Positions 12,257-24,186 of a stretch of DNA of 64,000 nucleotides are shown here, piece by piece (position 1 is the stretch's first letter; every line of letters begins with the position of its first letter). The notes below the pieces were generated by a model. It saw only the letters and a program-made list of their open reading frames with translations, ran no database searches and was not told the DNA's origin. Made by a program: the position numbers and the translations under genes. This stretch comes from Simmondsia chinensis (taxonomy: Eukaryota > Streptophyta > Magnoliopsida > Caryophyllales > Simmondsiaceae), in the NCBI GenBank assembly GCA_018398585.1, contig JAGTTD010000006.1, positions 4,042,501 to 4,106,500 of the forward strand, given 5' to 3'.

Positions 12257-12292
<36 letters not shown>
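12257..12292 (+). repeat. GA microsatellite in the EB1 5' leader
   Basis: An uninterrupted run of GA dinucleotides ends two bases before the EB1 start codon, so it should be transcribed in the 5' UTR. A CT-rich stretch at 12029-12060 lies further upstream. GA/CT leaders are common in plant housekeeping genes, and length polymorphism between alleles is likely. Confidence 0.8.
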
Positions 12293-12293
<1 letters not shown>

Positions 12294-12296
<3 letters not shown>

Positions 12297-15200
12297 GCGT
12301 CGAATATAGGGATGATGGATAGTGCGTATTTTGTGGGGAGGAATGAGATTCTTCAATGGATTAATGCCAGACTTCAACTCAATTTATCCAAAGTTGAAGA
12401 GGTTATTTCAAACCCCTTTTTGTTTTTCTTTTCTGGGTTTGTATTGTTTTTAGGCTTTTGCTTTTCGATTCGGAGTTGGGGTTGTTTATTTACCGGGAAG
12501 TAATACATATAGTAACTATTTGACATCTTGTTTGGTTACCGGGATGATTTATATAGGGGGCTAGGTAAGTTATAATCCCTCTGAAGTTCTATTTTCCGTC
12601 GTGGCAACCAAGCATAAATGAATGCTATTTGGAAATTAACACGTCGTGGCAACCAAACATAAATGAATGCTATTTGGAAATTAACATTGAGATTGAGTTC
12701 TTGAAAAATACGTCCTGTAAAATTCCCATGTTAACTAAACGGGGTCTTATAATGTTGTTTCACTTATCAATTGGCAGTGCTTGGATTGAGCATTGTCATG
12801 ATCTTTACTTTTAAGTGCCTTATGTGCATTTTTTCGGTTGGTAAGTAGAAAGTCTGTGGAACAAACTCTCTGGGGTAGTTTTATATTCTAACATTGCCCC
12901 CCGGACTAATATCACATGCCCCCTCATACTAATGCCTATTGGACTTAAAGCATTGATAATACACATGCTAACCTTGAACCTTGTGTTGAAATTATGTCAA
13001 TGTAAGGTGGGGCCTATTAGGATTCGAACTTAAGTGATGAATTGTATTCCTTCTGGTTTTTGCTATTTCTTGAACCGAAATGAGGTTGCAATAAAATTGG
13101 AGTTATGGGATGGCTTTTTTTCTCGGACACAACCTCCCTTTGGGCTAGCACCCTGAAGGGGTAAGGCTGCATACATCCGACCCCCCCCCCCCCCGGGGGA
13201 CCCTACATTAGCGGAAGCCCTTAAGGCACTGAGTTTGTTGTTGTTGGATGACTTTTCACTTTCTGTTTATTTGTATTAGAGTGTAACAGTTCTGCAAAGG
13301 AAAGGTTTGAAAGTGCTGTTTCATTGATCAATTAAGCCTTCCTGTATAGATAATGCAATGACTTTTGCAGCATGATTTCGTTTTTCGGTCCTGATCAATC
13401 AACTTCACTGCTTGATTAATATATAATCCCTCACTTAGTTTTCATGGGTATACCCTCAATGATTTCTGCTTTTCATATTCCGCTTGATGTCACACTGGTC
13501 AGGCTGCATCTGGGGCGGTGCAATGTCAAATGTTGGATATGACCTTCCCAGGAGTCGTCCCTATGCACAAGGTATTAAGCTTTCCTCATCATTGGTTGTG
13601 TAAGATCTGGAAAGCTTTAGAATCCTTTGTAAGATAACGCATCTTTTGCGTTGTTTACTGCAGGTGAACTTTGATGCAAAGACAGAATATGACATGATCC
13701 AGAACTATAAGGTTCTGCAAGATGTTTTTAACAAGTTGAAAATCAATAAGGTAACTTCAAGGTTGAATCTTTTATTTTGTTGGCTCAAAATCTTTGTTAT
13801 CACTTCTTTGTACTCTTATATTGATCATCGAAACGTGAATATGGTATATGACAGCCAGAATGAGCTATCTAAAAGATATCTGTCACTCATAATCTTGGCA
13901 CTTTCCCCTGTGTGTGTGTGTTGCTTTCTGATTATTGCTTGTTATTCTTTTTTTGCATTGGTAAGGTGAGCACAACAGAGCTAGTTCATAGCGCCCCTAC
14001 ATGTATGCTACTGTTGCCGCCTTATTGATACCTGCATGCTTTAAAGTTGCTTTAATGTCTAGTTTCTTGCTTTTTAGGGTTGGGAGCCTTTTGGAAATAG
14101 CCTCCCATTAGGATAGCACCCTAAACGGGTAAGGCTGCATACATCTAACTCTCCTCAGACCCTGCTTTAGTGGGAGTCCTTTGAGGCATTGGGTTTTGTT
14201 GTTGTTGTTGTTGGTAAGGTGAGGAGGGGGGAATTTCCTTCAGTGAGGATCTAAAACCCGGGTGGTGCCTCTGGCCCCTGGAGTTCCCAACCACTAGACT
14301 ATGCCCTTTAAAGACAATTGTTGCTCTCTTATCGGATGCATAAATGCATCATTCTTTTGACCTATACTAACTGATTTTTCTCTATTTGAGCCACTTGTTT
14401 TTTTTTTCACGCGAAATATGGCAGAAACTTGGTAGTTAGTTGATTACCTATTCAAAAGTTTTCCTACAAGATCAAATGCGCGAAATATGGCAGAAACTTG
14501 GTAGTTAGTTGATTACCTATTCAAAAGTTTTCCTACAAGATCAAATGCGGTTGGTTCTAAGGTGCATGAATTGATCATTTGCCGTGAATTTGTTTTATGA
14601 GCAGTGTCTTTTGCTGTCTATAATCTAAAATTCCCACCATGAAAGGCGTCTTTTTGACAACCTTACACCCATAACATACGAGTTTGCTCCAAATATTTTT
14701 GTTATGATATCTGAGTCACTGAATGAAGCAGCTATACATTATGTCATTATCCTTTCTTATTTGACAAAGCTTGTTGTCGATGTGTGCTTTTTAAGTAAAC
14801 TAATCACATGCATTAATTGCCAGCATATTGAAGTGAACAAACTAGTTAAAGGCCGGCCTTTGGACAATCTGGAGTTCCTGCAGTGGCTGAAGCGTTATTG
14901 TGATTCTGTGAACGGTGGAATTATGAACGAGTATGCAACTTTCATCCAAGAATTCTACATGTCAAGAAGCGTTGTTCTTACATTCTAATCTAATTGTTAT
15001 TTGCTCGTTATGCTGACTTAACAATCGTTTAATTGCGTTTCCTGCAGGAATTACAATCCTGTGGAACGAAGAAGCAAGGGTGGCAAAGACCGTACACTTA
15101 GGACATCAAAGAGCTCGAAGTCCTTGCAGGCCAACAATTCTATACATGCTGGTGAAGGAGCCGGTCTCAACAGGAATTCTGGTTTGAACCCATTTCAAAT

Positions 15201-16740
15201 TTTCCTTTTCTGTAACATCCTTCAATTTAGATGTTTTTTCATTTGATTTGGGCTCGAAACTTCCTCTGTTCTTGATGAAGGCATGTGATGTTCAATTATG
15301 TACTATCCTTATCGGTATTCTTTTTATAGGTCCCAAACAAGGGAAAGGACACTCTCCTACTCGTGGAGCCAATTATTCCGAAGAAATACAGACCTTGTCT
15401 AAGGAGGTATCACATATCAGCATTAGTTTCTCATGGATCGCTTTAGATTTCGATTGAAAATGTATGTTCATTTTGCACTTCGAAGTTATGTGAATGGGAT
15501 TATTTACTTACTAGGAGCTACGAAGGTTGCTTGTTTATCGTTTTGTGTAATAACGAACTAAGAAATCGTCTTTGAGGCACTGGGCTGCTGTTGTTGCTGT
15601 AATGGACTGCAAAATCAATAGTATGAAAATAACTGAACTCGTTGATGCAGATTACGGATTTGAAGCTCTCGGTTGATCTTTTGGAAAAAGAAAGGGATTT
15701 CTACTTTGGGAAACTACGGGATATCGAAATACTTTGTCAGACCCCTGAACTCGAGAGCCTTCCGGTAAGAATATAACAAAAAAGATCTCTTGGGTACTTC
15801 ATGGATGCTGTGAGCTTATAATTGTTTCACATAACAACTGCTTCTTCGCATGCCCACTGATGCAATCTGACAAATTTATGTGAATTGTATCATTATAAAT
15901 TCTTAGACATAAATTAGGCTTTAATAAAGCCTTTTCTAGGAATCCTTCATAAAAATAAAATTTCCAACGAATATTATCAACTAACCAAAATGGTTCCTTA
16001 TTAGACCATGCATTTGATTCACCAAATACATCATTACTTGATCACCTGTACTTCCACAAAGGTGTAAATATCTTACACAAGAGCCTGTTTAGCTATGTTG
16101 TGAAATTACTGCTTTTTTTCCAGAGACAAGGTTTTCGAAATTGCTTTCTTTAGAATCGATTTTTTCAAATTACGAGTGAGAATATTTTATCATAAAAAAT
16201 TTCAATTTCTGCTTTTGATTCTACTTTAGAAAAGAAACACTATTTTTCTGTTGACTTCAAAAATAGAAAAATAGAATTTATTGTTATATGTAAGCTCTTT
16301 TATATGTTGGCTGATCACACGAAAAACTCAATATAGTGTTTCCTTTTTTCTAGTAAAGAGAGCTTTTTGACTCCGCTGTGGCAACACAAAACAGGCACTA
16401 AAACTGTAGTGGGACTATTCCCGAGCAATTAAAGTTGGTGTAGTAGTTAGGCTATCTTATTTCCCCACAATATTGTATCTCTGTTACCATCTAAAAAGAA
16501 CGTATTATACATATGGATACACCGGGACTACTGGTTCATCCGTTAAGGATAATCTAACAATCTCTTTTTTTGTTTTTCTCGCTTTTCAATGTTACACAGA
16601 TGGCAGTTGCTGTCAAAAAGATACTATATGCTGCGGACGAGAAGGAATCGGCACTCGCAGAAGCTCAGGACTCTCTCTCCAAATCCCCTGATGCTGCCAG
16701 TTTCGACACCGACGAGAGACTGACTGCTGATGATGAATGA
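12294..16740 (+). CDS. EB1: EB1 microtubule plus-end-binding protein (EB1A/EB1B type), 8 exons
   Basis: Tracks growing microtubule plus ends and recruits other tip proteins. Exons inferred from GT-AG signals: 12294-12401, 13503-13571, 13664-13750, 14824-14930, 15048-15181, 15330-15406, 15651-15764, 16600-16740; total 837 nt, 278 aa, in frame. The N-terminus ([20 protein letters not shown]) starts a calponin-homology domain running to about residue 120 ([37 protein letters not shown]). A basic linker follows, then the coiled-coil EB homology region in exons 6-8 ([20 protein letters not shown]), then a short acidic tail ending TADDE. Length and exon order match land-plant EB1A/B. The tail lacks the EEY/F end of animal EB1, which is usual in plants. 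A TATA-like box and a GA repeat lie upstream. Introns carry SINE/LINE ends, a MITE and two tandem duplications, none touching exons. Family assignment is very secure; the A versus B paralogue is not resolved. Confidence 0.95.
12599..12686 (+). repeat. 44-bp tandem duplication in EB1 intron 1
   Basis: Two adjacent copies of about 44 bp (CGTGGCAACCAA ... TTGGAAATTAACA) differ at about one base (AAGCATAAATG versus AACATAAATG context). It is a recent local duplication with no effect on coding exons. Confidence 0.85.
13119..13245 (+). mobile_element. Tail-only SINE/LINE insertion in EB1 intron 1
   Basis: Target duplication GGATGGCTTTT (13108-13118) versus GGATGACTTTT (13246-13256), 10 of 11. Begins CGGACACAACCTCCCTTTGG and ends in GTT repeats, with a 14-base C run. 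Confidence 0.85.
13971..14210 (+). mobile_element. RTE LINE 3'-end insertion in EB1 intron 3
   Basis: Perfect 13-bp target duplication TTGGTAAGGTGAG at 13958-13970 and 14211-14223. The first part (CTAGTTCATAGCGCCCCTA) matches the 3' UTR of the LINE ends at 32235 and 51750. The last 125 bp are the shared tail ending in five GTT repeats. No coding remains. Confidence 0.88.
14224..14315 (-). mobile_element. tRNA-derived SINE fragment in EB1 intron 3
   Basis: The minus strand reads GGGCATAGTCTAGTGGTTGG (A box) and later CCCGGGTTTTAGATCCTCAC (degraded B box). It adjoins the right target duplication of the LINE end 13971-14210. Confidence 0.5.
14411..14548 (+). repeat. 69-bp perfect tandem duplication in EB1 intron 3
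   Basis: GCGAAATATGGCAGAAACTT begins both 14411 and 14480, and the two 69-bp units appear identical. The perfect identity suggests a very recent duplication. Confidence 0.9.
15566..15604 (+). mobile_element. Short relic of the shared tail in EB1 intron 6
   Basis: GTCTTTGAGGCACTGGGCTG followed by GTT/GCT repeats matches only the last 35 bp of the tail family. A similar scrap lies at 20206-20236. Confidence 0.45.
16083..16396 (+). mobile_element. Foldback MITE in EB1 intron 7
   Basis: Left arm GCCTGTTTAGCTATGTTGTG pairs with the right arm GTGGCAACACAAAACAGGC. AT-rich interior with AGAAAAGAAACAC and its complement. Confidence 0.7.
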
Positions 16741-17108
16741 ATGAATCAGATGTGCAGGCTCGATGAGCTAGTAGTCTTATTACTTCTTTTCGGTTTGGAT
16801 CATTCGGGGTTCGGATCATCGAGTTTGTAAAAGCCATTATGTTTGGTCCAACTCGGTTGTAGACGGATTATTTTGAGTTCGAGTTCAAAAATGTAATCAA
16901 TTTTCGGATTATGTCAATTCTAATTGTGAATTAGTGAAGTTGGGTCCCATTTTATTGTCTCATCCTGATATATATGTGCTACACGACACGAGAAGAGGTT
17001 GTACGAAAATGCCATGATAACGACAAACTAATTCCTAAGCACATGTTTCTTGTGACGTTTTCGTGGCTTTTTCTCTCGCAACATATAGAATTATTTGTGT
17101 CAGAATAC

Positions 17109-20100
17109 TAGTGGTGGCCAACGGGCCGGGTCGGCCCAGAAACTGGCTCGGCCCGGCCCGTTTATGGCCCTGCTCTTGAGCCAACGGCTCTATTTTTACA
17201 AAAAAAAAAAAAAAAAAAAAAAACTTAAACCTCCTCAACTCATTTTCTCACAAAATCTTCAATTCTCTCTTCTCTCTCTATACATTCATCATCTCCCATC
17301 TTCTCTAATTTGCTAATTGCAAAATTGTGCTCTAAAGTTCGAAGTTCGTGAAGTATTTGGCTGAAGTGTGAATTTCATTGTTATCTCGTTTCGGTAATTT
17401 TAGTATCGTAATTTTTTTTTATTCGCATTTTTAGTTATTTAATTTGTATTACTACTTGCATTTTATAAATAATAATCATTTATACTAATATGGCACACAA
17501 CTCTTCATCATTTGGAGCCGGTCGTGCTAGTTCTAGCTCTTCTCGGCCACCCAGAATCCCAAAAAGAACTAGAATTGTCTTACTTGATACTGAAGAACGA
17601 GCTTTTATACAACCAGGTCCAACACCCCAATACCTTGATGATAGCATAGATTATAACTTTTCACAACCACAAGATTATCATGAGTCAGGTAGTGGTGGGG
17701 TTGGAGACTCACAAACTGATGAGGAACCCACCCCCACCACAGATGCGCAGCCTGAAACTAGTACCTTGACTAGTAGGCGTACAACTAGTATGGTATGGAA
17801 GCACTTTACCCTTAATAAGACAACTAATAAAGCAACCTGTAAATTATGTGACCCACCTAGAATTTTAGCCATTAACCCGGCAGTGGGACGGGCACACTAA
17901 ATAGACATATACTTAGGTGCCACCCCGAGCAATTCCCGGAAAAGAGCCAACAACGTTTAGTACAGCAAGTGACCGGTGCATTTGCTAATTTTAGGTTCTC
18001 TCAGGAGAGCAACCGTAGGGGGCTAGCTAAATATATAATTTTGAGTGAAATGCCTTTTAGTACCGAGGAAAACCCACATTTCGTTGACTAACTCCAACGA
18101 AATGTGAACCCCGCAATTGTGAGGATTCCTCGGAACACCGTAAAGCGGGACGCTTTTACGTTGTACCACAATCTTAAAATTGGGATACATACACTTTTTG
18201 CGATGAACACGAGCATGTTCTCGTTGACGTCGGATGTATGGACGTCCAAACCCGGCCAACCTTATATGTGCATAACAGCACACTGGACCGATGAATCCTT
18301 CATCATCCAGAAGAGAATAATTCATTTTGGGCTTTTAGATTGCCCCTCATACTGCCGAGGTAATTACGGGTGCGATTATGTCTGCAGTCCGCGATTGGGG
18401 CATAGAACAACGTATCTTCAGTATTACGTTTGACAATGCTTCCAATAACACTGCATCCGTAGCACATTTAATTAGGAAAATGAGACCCATGTTAGGTGGG
18501 AAGTGTTTTCATATTCGTTGCATCTGTCACATTTTGCATTTAATGGTAATGGATGGTTTAGATCTTATAGACGCATCCCTTGCCACCTTAAGATCTGTAA
18601 TAATATCAATTACAGCATCCGTCGCTAGGAAAAAAAGATTTAAAAATGTATGTAGGTTGCATAACATAGAATATAAACAATTTAAATTAGACTCCAAGAC
18701 TAGGTGGTCATCTACGGTAGTAATGTTAGAGCGCATTCTACCATACAAAGACGCTCTGATGGAATTCGCCCAGGAAAATCGTGTAGAATGGCGCGATTAC
18801 AACCTGGACGGTATATATTGGGAGACAATAGATGAAATTTGTAAATTTTTTAGCATATTTAAAGACGTGACAACATTTTTTTCGGGTTGCTACTATCCGA
18901 CCATGCCTCAAGCAATATCAATATTGCTTGATATTGTAAATTGGATGGTGGGTAATCAATCCAACCCCATTTTGTTCGGATCGATTGCGGCAATGAAAGA
19001 AAAGCTTGCCAAATATTTTTCTGAACTACCTTTTACTTACCGCTTTGCAACTATTTTAGACCCTCGTTATAAACGCTCAGGTTTCAACTTGTTTTGCCAA
19101 CATTTTTTCACGTATTTGAATCCTTCTCTTAATATCAACACTTTCATTGCCGATGTCGATAACGACTTGCATAGTTTATTTTCTCAATATTCCCGTCAAT
19201 TAGCGTCCAATAATCCTAGTACTGCTGCAGTAGGATCTTCCACATCTAGTGGAAGTAGTTCACACACGTCATATTCATGGAAATTGTTGGAGCAATTTAT
19301 GTCCACAGCAGCCCCCACATCATGTGACGAGTTAGATTATTATTTGCGGACACCGATGGTCCATATTTTCGGGCCGCTGGCCAACCCGAATTTTGATTTG
19401 TTACAATGATAGAATACAAACCAAAACCAGTATCCCGTGCTTTCCACCATGGCACGTGATATACTAAGTTGTCCGGTGTCTTCAGTAGCATCGGAGTGTG
19501 CTTTCAGTCTTGGTGGCAGGTTGCTTGGAACGAAGAGGGCGAAGTTATCGCCGTCGAGCTTGGAGATGTCCATGCGCTTGAAGGATTGGCTGCTAGCTGA
19601 GGCAAGAGATCAACAGAGAATGAAGATGGATTCATCGAGCGATGAAGAAGACGACCGCACAACTGATACGTCAAATGATGGCGTAGAAACCCCCCGATAT
19701 GACTGATATCAAGATTCAAGACTTTTGTATGTTAATTATTTACTTTCAAATATTTACGTCAAAAGATGACCGCACACTCCATATGTCAAACTTTATATTT
19801 TTTGATAAATAAATTTGTATTTTTATATATTAGGCCCCAACTTTGTATTTGTATTTGATACGTTATTTATTTACTGATTTTTTTTGATAATTACTTGTTG
19901 TATATTGTATTTTATTTATTATATATATTTAGTATTATTTTTTTTGAACATGTATACTTGGAAAGAAATATATTTGTATCTCATATTATTTATCAATGAA
20001 TTACAATAATTTTAGTACAAAATGACTATGTATTTTTTAATTTTTTTTTTAATTTAGTTAAAAAGGCCGGGCCTCGGCCCGGGCCGGTCCCCACCCTGGA

Positions 20101-20136
20101 GGCCCTCCGGCCCGACCCGGCCCACGGCCACCACTA
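17109..20136 (+). mobile_element. Near-complete hAT-superfamily DNA transposon (3028 bp)
   Basis: Perfect 8-bp target duplication CAGAATAC at 17101-17108 and 20137-20144. Ends are inverted: TAGTGGTGGCC at the left matches the reverse complement of GGCCACCACTA at the right, followed by further imperfect GC-rich repeat (GGGCCGGGTCGG on both sides). The interior encodes a hAT transposase with a BED zinc finger and C-terminal dimerisation region. It sits about 370 bp beyond the EB1 stop codon. Perfect target duplication with few coding lesions points to a fairly recent insertion. Confidence 0.93.
17490..19705 (+). pseudogene. hAT transposase, broken by frameshifts and stop codons
   Basis: Opens at 17490 with a Ser/Pro-rich region, then a BED-type zinc finger (SMVWKHFTLN, then CKLC) near 17790-17850. 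This frame stops at about 17898, beside the point where the partner His residues continue in another frame (HILRCHPEQF). The catalytic core resumes at 18104-18350 (SLTSDVWTSKPGQPYMCITA) after an in-frame stop near 18090. It shifts frame again near 18350 into the long segment 18378-19409 (ITFDNASNN; TRWSSTVVMLERILPYKDAL; FATILDPRYK). A last stop/shift separates it from the dimerisation block at 19437-19705 (LSCPVSSVASECAFSLGGR). At least three lesions mean it cannot make a full transposase as it stands. Assignment to the plant RICESLEEPER/Ac-like hAT family is from motifs. Confidence 0.9.
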
Positions 20137-20324
20137 CAGAATACACATGCAAAAGAAGTTAAAAAAAAGTATCATTTTATGTACAGTATAGAGTCACAAA
20201 GTGGTAGGAACCTCTTTAAGGCATTAAGCTGCTATAGTTGTGGAGTAATTAAGTGGGTAAGCTTCGAGGCAAATAAGAAAGGGGCGAAGTAATTTTTGTT
20301 TCTTTTCAATTTAACCCTTATAAT

Positions 20325-20572
20325 ATAACAACAGACCAAGTGCCTCAAGGGCTTCTGCCTAAGCGAGGTCTAGGGGATGGATATAAGCAGTCTTACCCCT
20401 TCAGAGGGTAATCATGTCAAGCGGGTGTTTCCGAGGACCTCTAACCTTATAAGGTTGGCAACATGAAGACTTCTCGGGAGGTCACTCATTCTAGTACTAC
20501 TCTCCCCAAGCACGTTTAACTTCGGAGTTCTAATAGAATCCGATGCATTAATGTCCGATAAATGAACCCTAG
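20325..20572 (-). mobile_element. 5S-headed SINE (head type B)
   Basis: Imperfect 15-bp target duplication TTTAACCCTTATAAT (20310-20324) versus TTTAATCCTTAAAAT (20573-20587), 13 of 15. The minus strand shows the 5S head (GCATTAATGTCC orientation reversed; AACTCCGAAGTTAAACGTGC) followed by the tail. More diverged than other copies, so older. Confidence 0.83.
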
Positions 20573-20599
20573 TTTAATCCTTAAAATAATGCATGCATA

Positions 20600-20712
20600 A
20601 TCTTTTTAGGGTTGGATATCCTTAGGAAACACCTTTTTATAAGGCATATTTTATCCTTTCCAAACCCTACTTTGATCGGAGCCTCTTGAAGACACTAGGG
20701 GTTGTATGAACG
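20600..20712 (+). mobile_element. Diverged tail-only SINE/LINE insertion
   Basis: TTAGGGTTGGATATCCTTAG to CGGAGCCTCTTGAAGACACT. It lies just right of the opposite-strand 5S-headed SINE ending at 20572. Recognisable but degraded. Confidence 0.5.
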
Positions 20713-21011
20713 CATGCATAACTAATATCCTTTTTGGTTTCGGTTTCAACTAATGGATTTCATTTTTTTTGAAAATAAAAAAATTATAAAAATTTCTTTG
20801 TGATTTTTCTTTTTTAATTTTCAAATATAGAAAAAATTGAATAAAAACCAAAAACCTAATTTATAGTTTCTTAAAAACTACGAGTTACAAAAAACCCATA
20901 CCAAATAAGCTCTAAGATTCATTTATGGTTTTAATTTTCAGAGGCTGAAAATTATATTTTAAAAAATTTTGCTTGTTTTAGCTTGTATAGTTTCTAATCT
21001 CTCATAATTCA

Positions 21012-21150
21012 TATCAACAACAGCAGCCCAATACCGCAAAAAGACTCCGGTCACGACATGGTCTAGAGAGGGTAAGATATACACTGCCTTACCCCAATAG
21101 GGTACTACTCTGAAGGAAAACAATTTTCGAAAGACCCTCAATCCTAAAAA
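21012..21150 (-). mobile_element. Diverged tail-only SINE/LINE insertion
   Basis: The minus strand shows GGATTGAGGGTCTTTCGAAA, then a degraded tail with TATTGGGGTAAGGCAGTGTA, ending in GTT-like repeats. Older copy. Confidence 0.6.
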
Positions 21151-21475
21151 GAAAAGAAACAATAGTTATAAAAATTCAAGTTAAATAAAACAAAAACAAA
21201 CATACAAATAACAATAATTTACATAACAAAACAAATACTTCTCGTCAGTCCACAAAAATACAAAGTGAGATTCAACACAAACCCTTTTCTTCTTATGTCG
21301 GAATGGAAATGGAGATTTGAATTCGAGATCTCTCATCTTCGGACCATGTTTTATCACTAGACTAACACATTATCGGTTTCAAGAAGACTACACTTGAACC
21401 AATACCATCCTTGCCCCGTACTTCCATTTACTCTTCTCGAAGATTTCGGAAGTGTTACTACTCTGTGGTCCTTGA

Positions 21476-21818
21476 CGCTCATGTGTTCGTTTAGATCGGT
21501 CCCTCATTTTCTCATTTGTTTAAAATAATCCCTCATTTTTTTTCCTTATTCAAAATAATTTTCAACTTTTTAATTTACGACAAAATTGGTCCTACATCTA
21601 ATGACAAAAATAAGGTAAAAATTTAAAAAAACGAGGGATCAATTCTATCATTAAATAAAACACAAAAAATTATTTGAACAAGAAAAAAACCGAGGGACCA
21701 ATGCGAATAAATTTACAAACATGAGAGACTAATCTGAACAAAAGAAAAGATAATGAACCCATTTGAACAAACTCACAAACATCTGGGACCAACAGAATAA
21801 ACAACTCAAGATTTTGCC
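21476..21818 (+). mobile_element. Foldback MITE just 3' of the POPEYE-like stop codon
   Basis: Inverted words TTTAGATCGGTCCCTCATTT and its complement (CGAGGGACCAATGCGAATAA), ending CAACTCAAGATTTTGCC. Relatives are at 26058-26295 and 60945-61250 (CAACAACTCAAGTTTTAGCC). It begins about 10 bp past the stop, so it should form most of the gene's 3' UTR. Confidence 0.6.
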
Positions 21819-21825
21819 ACCACTT

Positions 21826-24186
21826 TCAAGACTCAAAAGTTGTCTCAGGCCGCCTGGCGAGAAGCTCCGGCGGCCATGAATCTGTAGGTGCGGGATACCT
21901 AGCGTGAGGCTTCGTCACAACCGAGGATGGGTTCGAGGGTGTGTCTGGCTTATGATAAGCCTGTAAATCGGAACCCAAAGGGATCACATAGAGCGGACCG
22001 AGCACAGGTGGTGCTTGCTGCACTGAAGGATCACCAGTTCGCAGTGAACCAGCTTGTGCTTGCCAATATTCAGGTGGGGCCGTGTTCAAGTCGGGTTTGG
22101 ACTCAGCTACTCTTGCTTCTAGCTCGGTGTGAAGTTTCGTGATCTGGGTTTCCATGGCTGAATTCTCGTCTTTCAGCTCGTTCTTCTCAGCTGTCACCTG
22201 GTGAAGCAGATTTTAAACTGCTCAGTAAATGTACAAAAATGTTAAAACTTCACCGGGCCCTAGGCCCGACCCACGTGGTTGGAATATATTAGGTCTATAT
22301 ATAAGTGCAAGTGAAGTTTCACCATAAACCAACTCAAAAATCACGAACGCCGTACCCTAACTTCAAACAGACAGGCATTACACGAAGGTGCGACCAAAGT
22401 TTAGGTGGCTTTTTTTTTTAAATTTTCTTGTATTGTTGTAGTTGATGGACACAACCTCCCTTTAGGGTAGCACCCTAAGGGGATAAGGCTGCTTACATCT
22501 CATTCCCCCAGGCCCTGCATTGGCGGGAGCCCTTGTCACAGTGAGTTTGTTGTTGTTGTGGTTGATACATACTGACCAGAAGATTTCAACTTGTGTCCCT
22601 AAAAGAAGTGGAGAGCAATTTAAGAGCTTGCTTGGTATCGGTTTTTTGTTATAGTTTCTGGTTTTGAGAAACTAAATACCAAGGTTTGAAAACGATTTTT
22701 TTTTTTTTTAGTTCATTTGTTTTCAGTTTCTACTCAAGCTAGTAAAAAACTCACAACAAAAACTCAAAACCAAAAGATCTCATTTCAACAACCAAATTTT
22801 TAGTTTTCCCAAAAAAATAAAAAACCGCAAACAAAAAAAATACCAAATAGGCCCTAAGGGGCAGAAATCTATTAATAAATTTGCATTCTACAGAATTAAA
22901 CTTCACAGACATGCTAAATCAGAAGTCATTACTAAACAAAGGCCTGGTAGTGGGGATGGATCCACGTTACGTCACCAAAATTCCAACCATATAGCACAAA
23001 CTGAAAGGCATATTATGGCTTAAAAGTTGGTGGACTTACATATTGAGATTCGGATAACAAAGCTGCATTTTCCTGTCGGAGACTCTTAATCTGAGAAATC
23101 ATCTCTTTTACAAACCGAATGGTCTCACCCAGTATGGAGGCCTTCCCACTGTTCTGCTCATTTAGTTCTGCCAACAAGTAAAAGAGACTTCAACACTTCA
23201 ATCATGTAAGGATTAGCCAAACATCTACTTGTAATATACGTATTCAAAATAGGGAGTTGTTATTGTCAATGCAATAAATGTTATTGTAAAGAAAATGATG
23301 TGACTTATAGAAGATACTAGCCACACAATTGTCTAGCAATAACATATTGCTCTTACAATGATATTACCCTTCAAATAAATTACCAAGGAGATCATAATCT
23401 AGAAATGAAATATGTTAGAAAGTAAAGTTACCAAGAACACTAGCCAGTTTGAGAAAATGCTCATTCAAGTGCTCCCGTTTTAGTTTCTCCCTTTCAGCCT
23501 TCAAAACTCGTTTCGGAACCTTAGTACGCTTATGTTTATCAGGATAGTACCTGGATAATGAAGCACGTCTCAGCACACAAGCAGCGGGTATTCGTGCAAA
23601 ACTTCAGTGAGGCAGCTCACATCAAATATTTCAAGATACTTTCCAAATCCAAAGTAATAAAGAGCTGAACATGCCAAGGCAGTCAAGCCTTTTTCTTTTG
23701 GTAATTGTTATTGGCAAAGTAAAAATTATTATTGTCAAAGTAATGATATGACTTACAAATAATAAGAGCCACAAAATTACCATGAAAACTATGATTTTGT
23801 TTTGGCAATATCAATTTTGTCCTGGCAATAACATTACCCTTTATTTGCAAGCGGTAAGCAACAATCGAAGACTGAAAAAGGCAAGAAACTTGTCCTCAAA
23901 AAAGATTCATATGATTAGCGCATATCCCAAAGTGAAAATTCAAAGAAAACGACAGGGAATTGCAAAAAGGCAAGAAATTGATTACTCGAGAAAATATATG
24001 TAGTAGCAGATAAGAAGCAAGAACTGAATCATGATAACATTGAACATATCTAAATAAAACATAATTCTAGGATTTGAGGTAATTCTACTATCAAAGCAAG
24101 ATTTTTCTCCCCTTCACACTAAGGTCTTACCTGACCTCTAGCAGCACATTTTGTTCGTCATCGGTTGCATCAACATCTGAACCCAT
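21826..24186 (-). CDS. PYE: POPEYE-like bHLH transcription factor (bHLH47 type, subgroup IVb)
   Basis: Likely nuclear regulator of iron-deficiency responses. Minus-strand exons: 24186-24131, 23550-23432, 23167-23040, 22197-21826; total 675 nt, 224 aa, in frame with GT-AG introns. After a short acidic N-terminus (MGSDVDATDDEQ) comes the basic region and helix 1 (about residues 29-60, VPKRVLKAEREKLKREHLNE). Helix 2 holds QNSGKASILGETIRFVKEM, followed by a leucine-zipper-like helix to about residue 130. The C-terminus has KPDLNTAPPEYW and TKPHARYPAPTDSWPPELL, which I recognise as the conserved tail of Arabidopsis POPEYE/bHLH47. PYE is about 240 aa, so the length fits. In Arabidopsis PYE acts with group IVc bHLHs and the BRUTUS ligase; transfer of that role to this gene is inference. 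A non-coding first exon probably lies near 26330-26480. bHLH11 and bHLH121 are the alternatives, but the C-terminal motif favours PYE. Confidence 0.9.
22447..22555 (+). mobile_element. Tail-only SINE/LINE insertion in POPEYE-like intron 3
   Basis: Target duplication TTGTAGTTGAT (22436-22446) versus TTGTGGTTGAT (22556-22566), 10 of 11. Starts GGACACAACCTCCCTTTAGG, the same truncated start as the copy at 13119, suggesting that both derive from one shortened source. Confidence 0.85.
22622..22856 (+). mobile_element. Foldback MITE (TTTTTGGTTTT family) in POPEYE-like intron 3
   Basis: Arms GCTTGCTTGGTATCGGTTTT and ACCAAATAGGCCCTAAG are inverted. Relatives are at 20720-20915 and 53688-53912 (RHD3 intron 22). 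Confidence 0.65.

Noticed and set aside
12294..16740. EB1C identity
   Set aside because: EB1C has a distinct basic tail; this protein ends in a short acidic tail and its linker matches EB1A/B.
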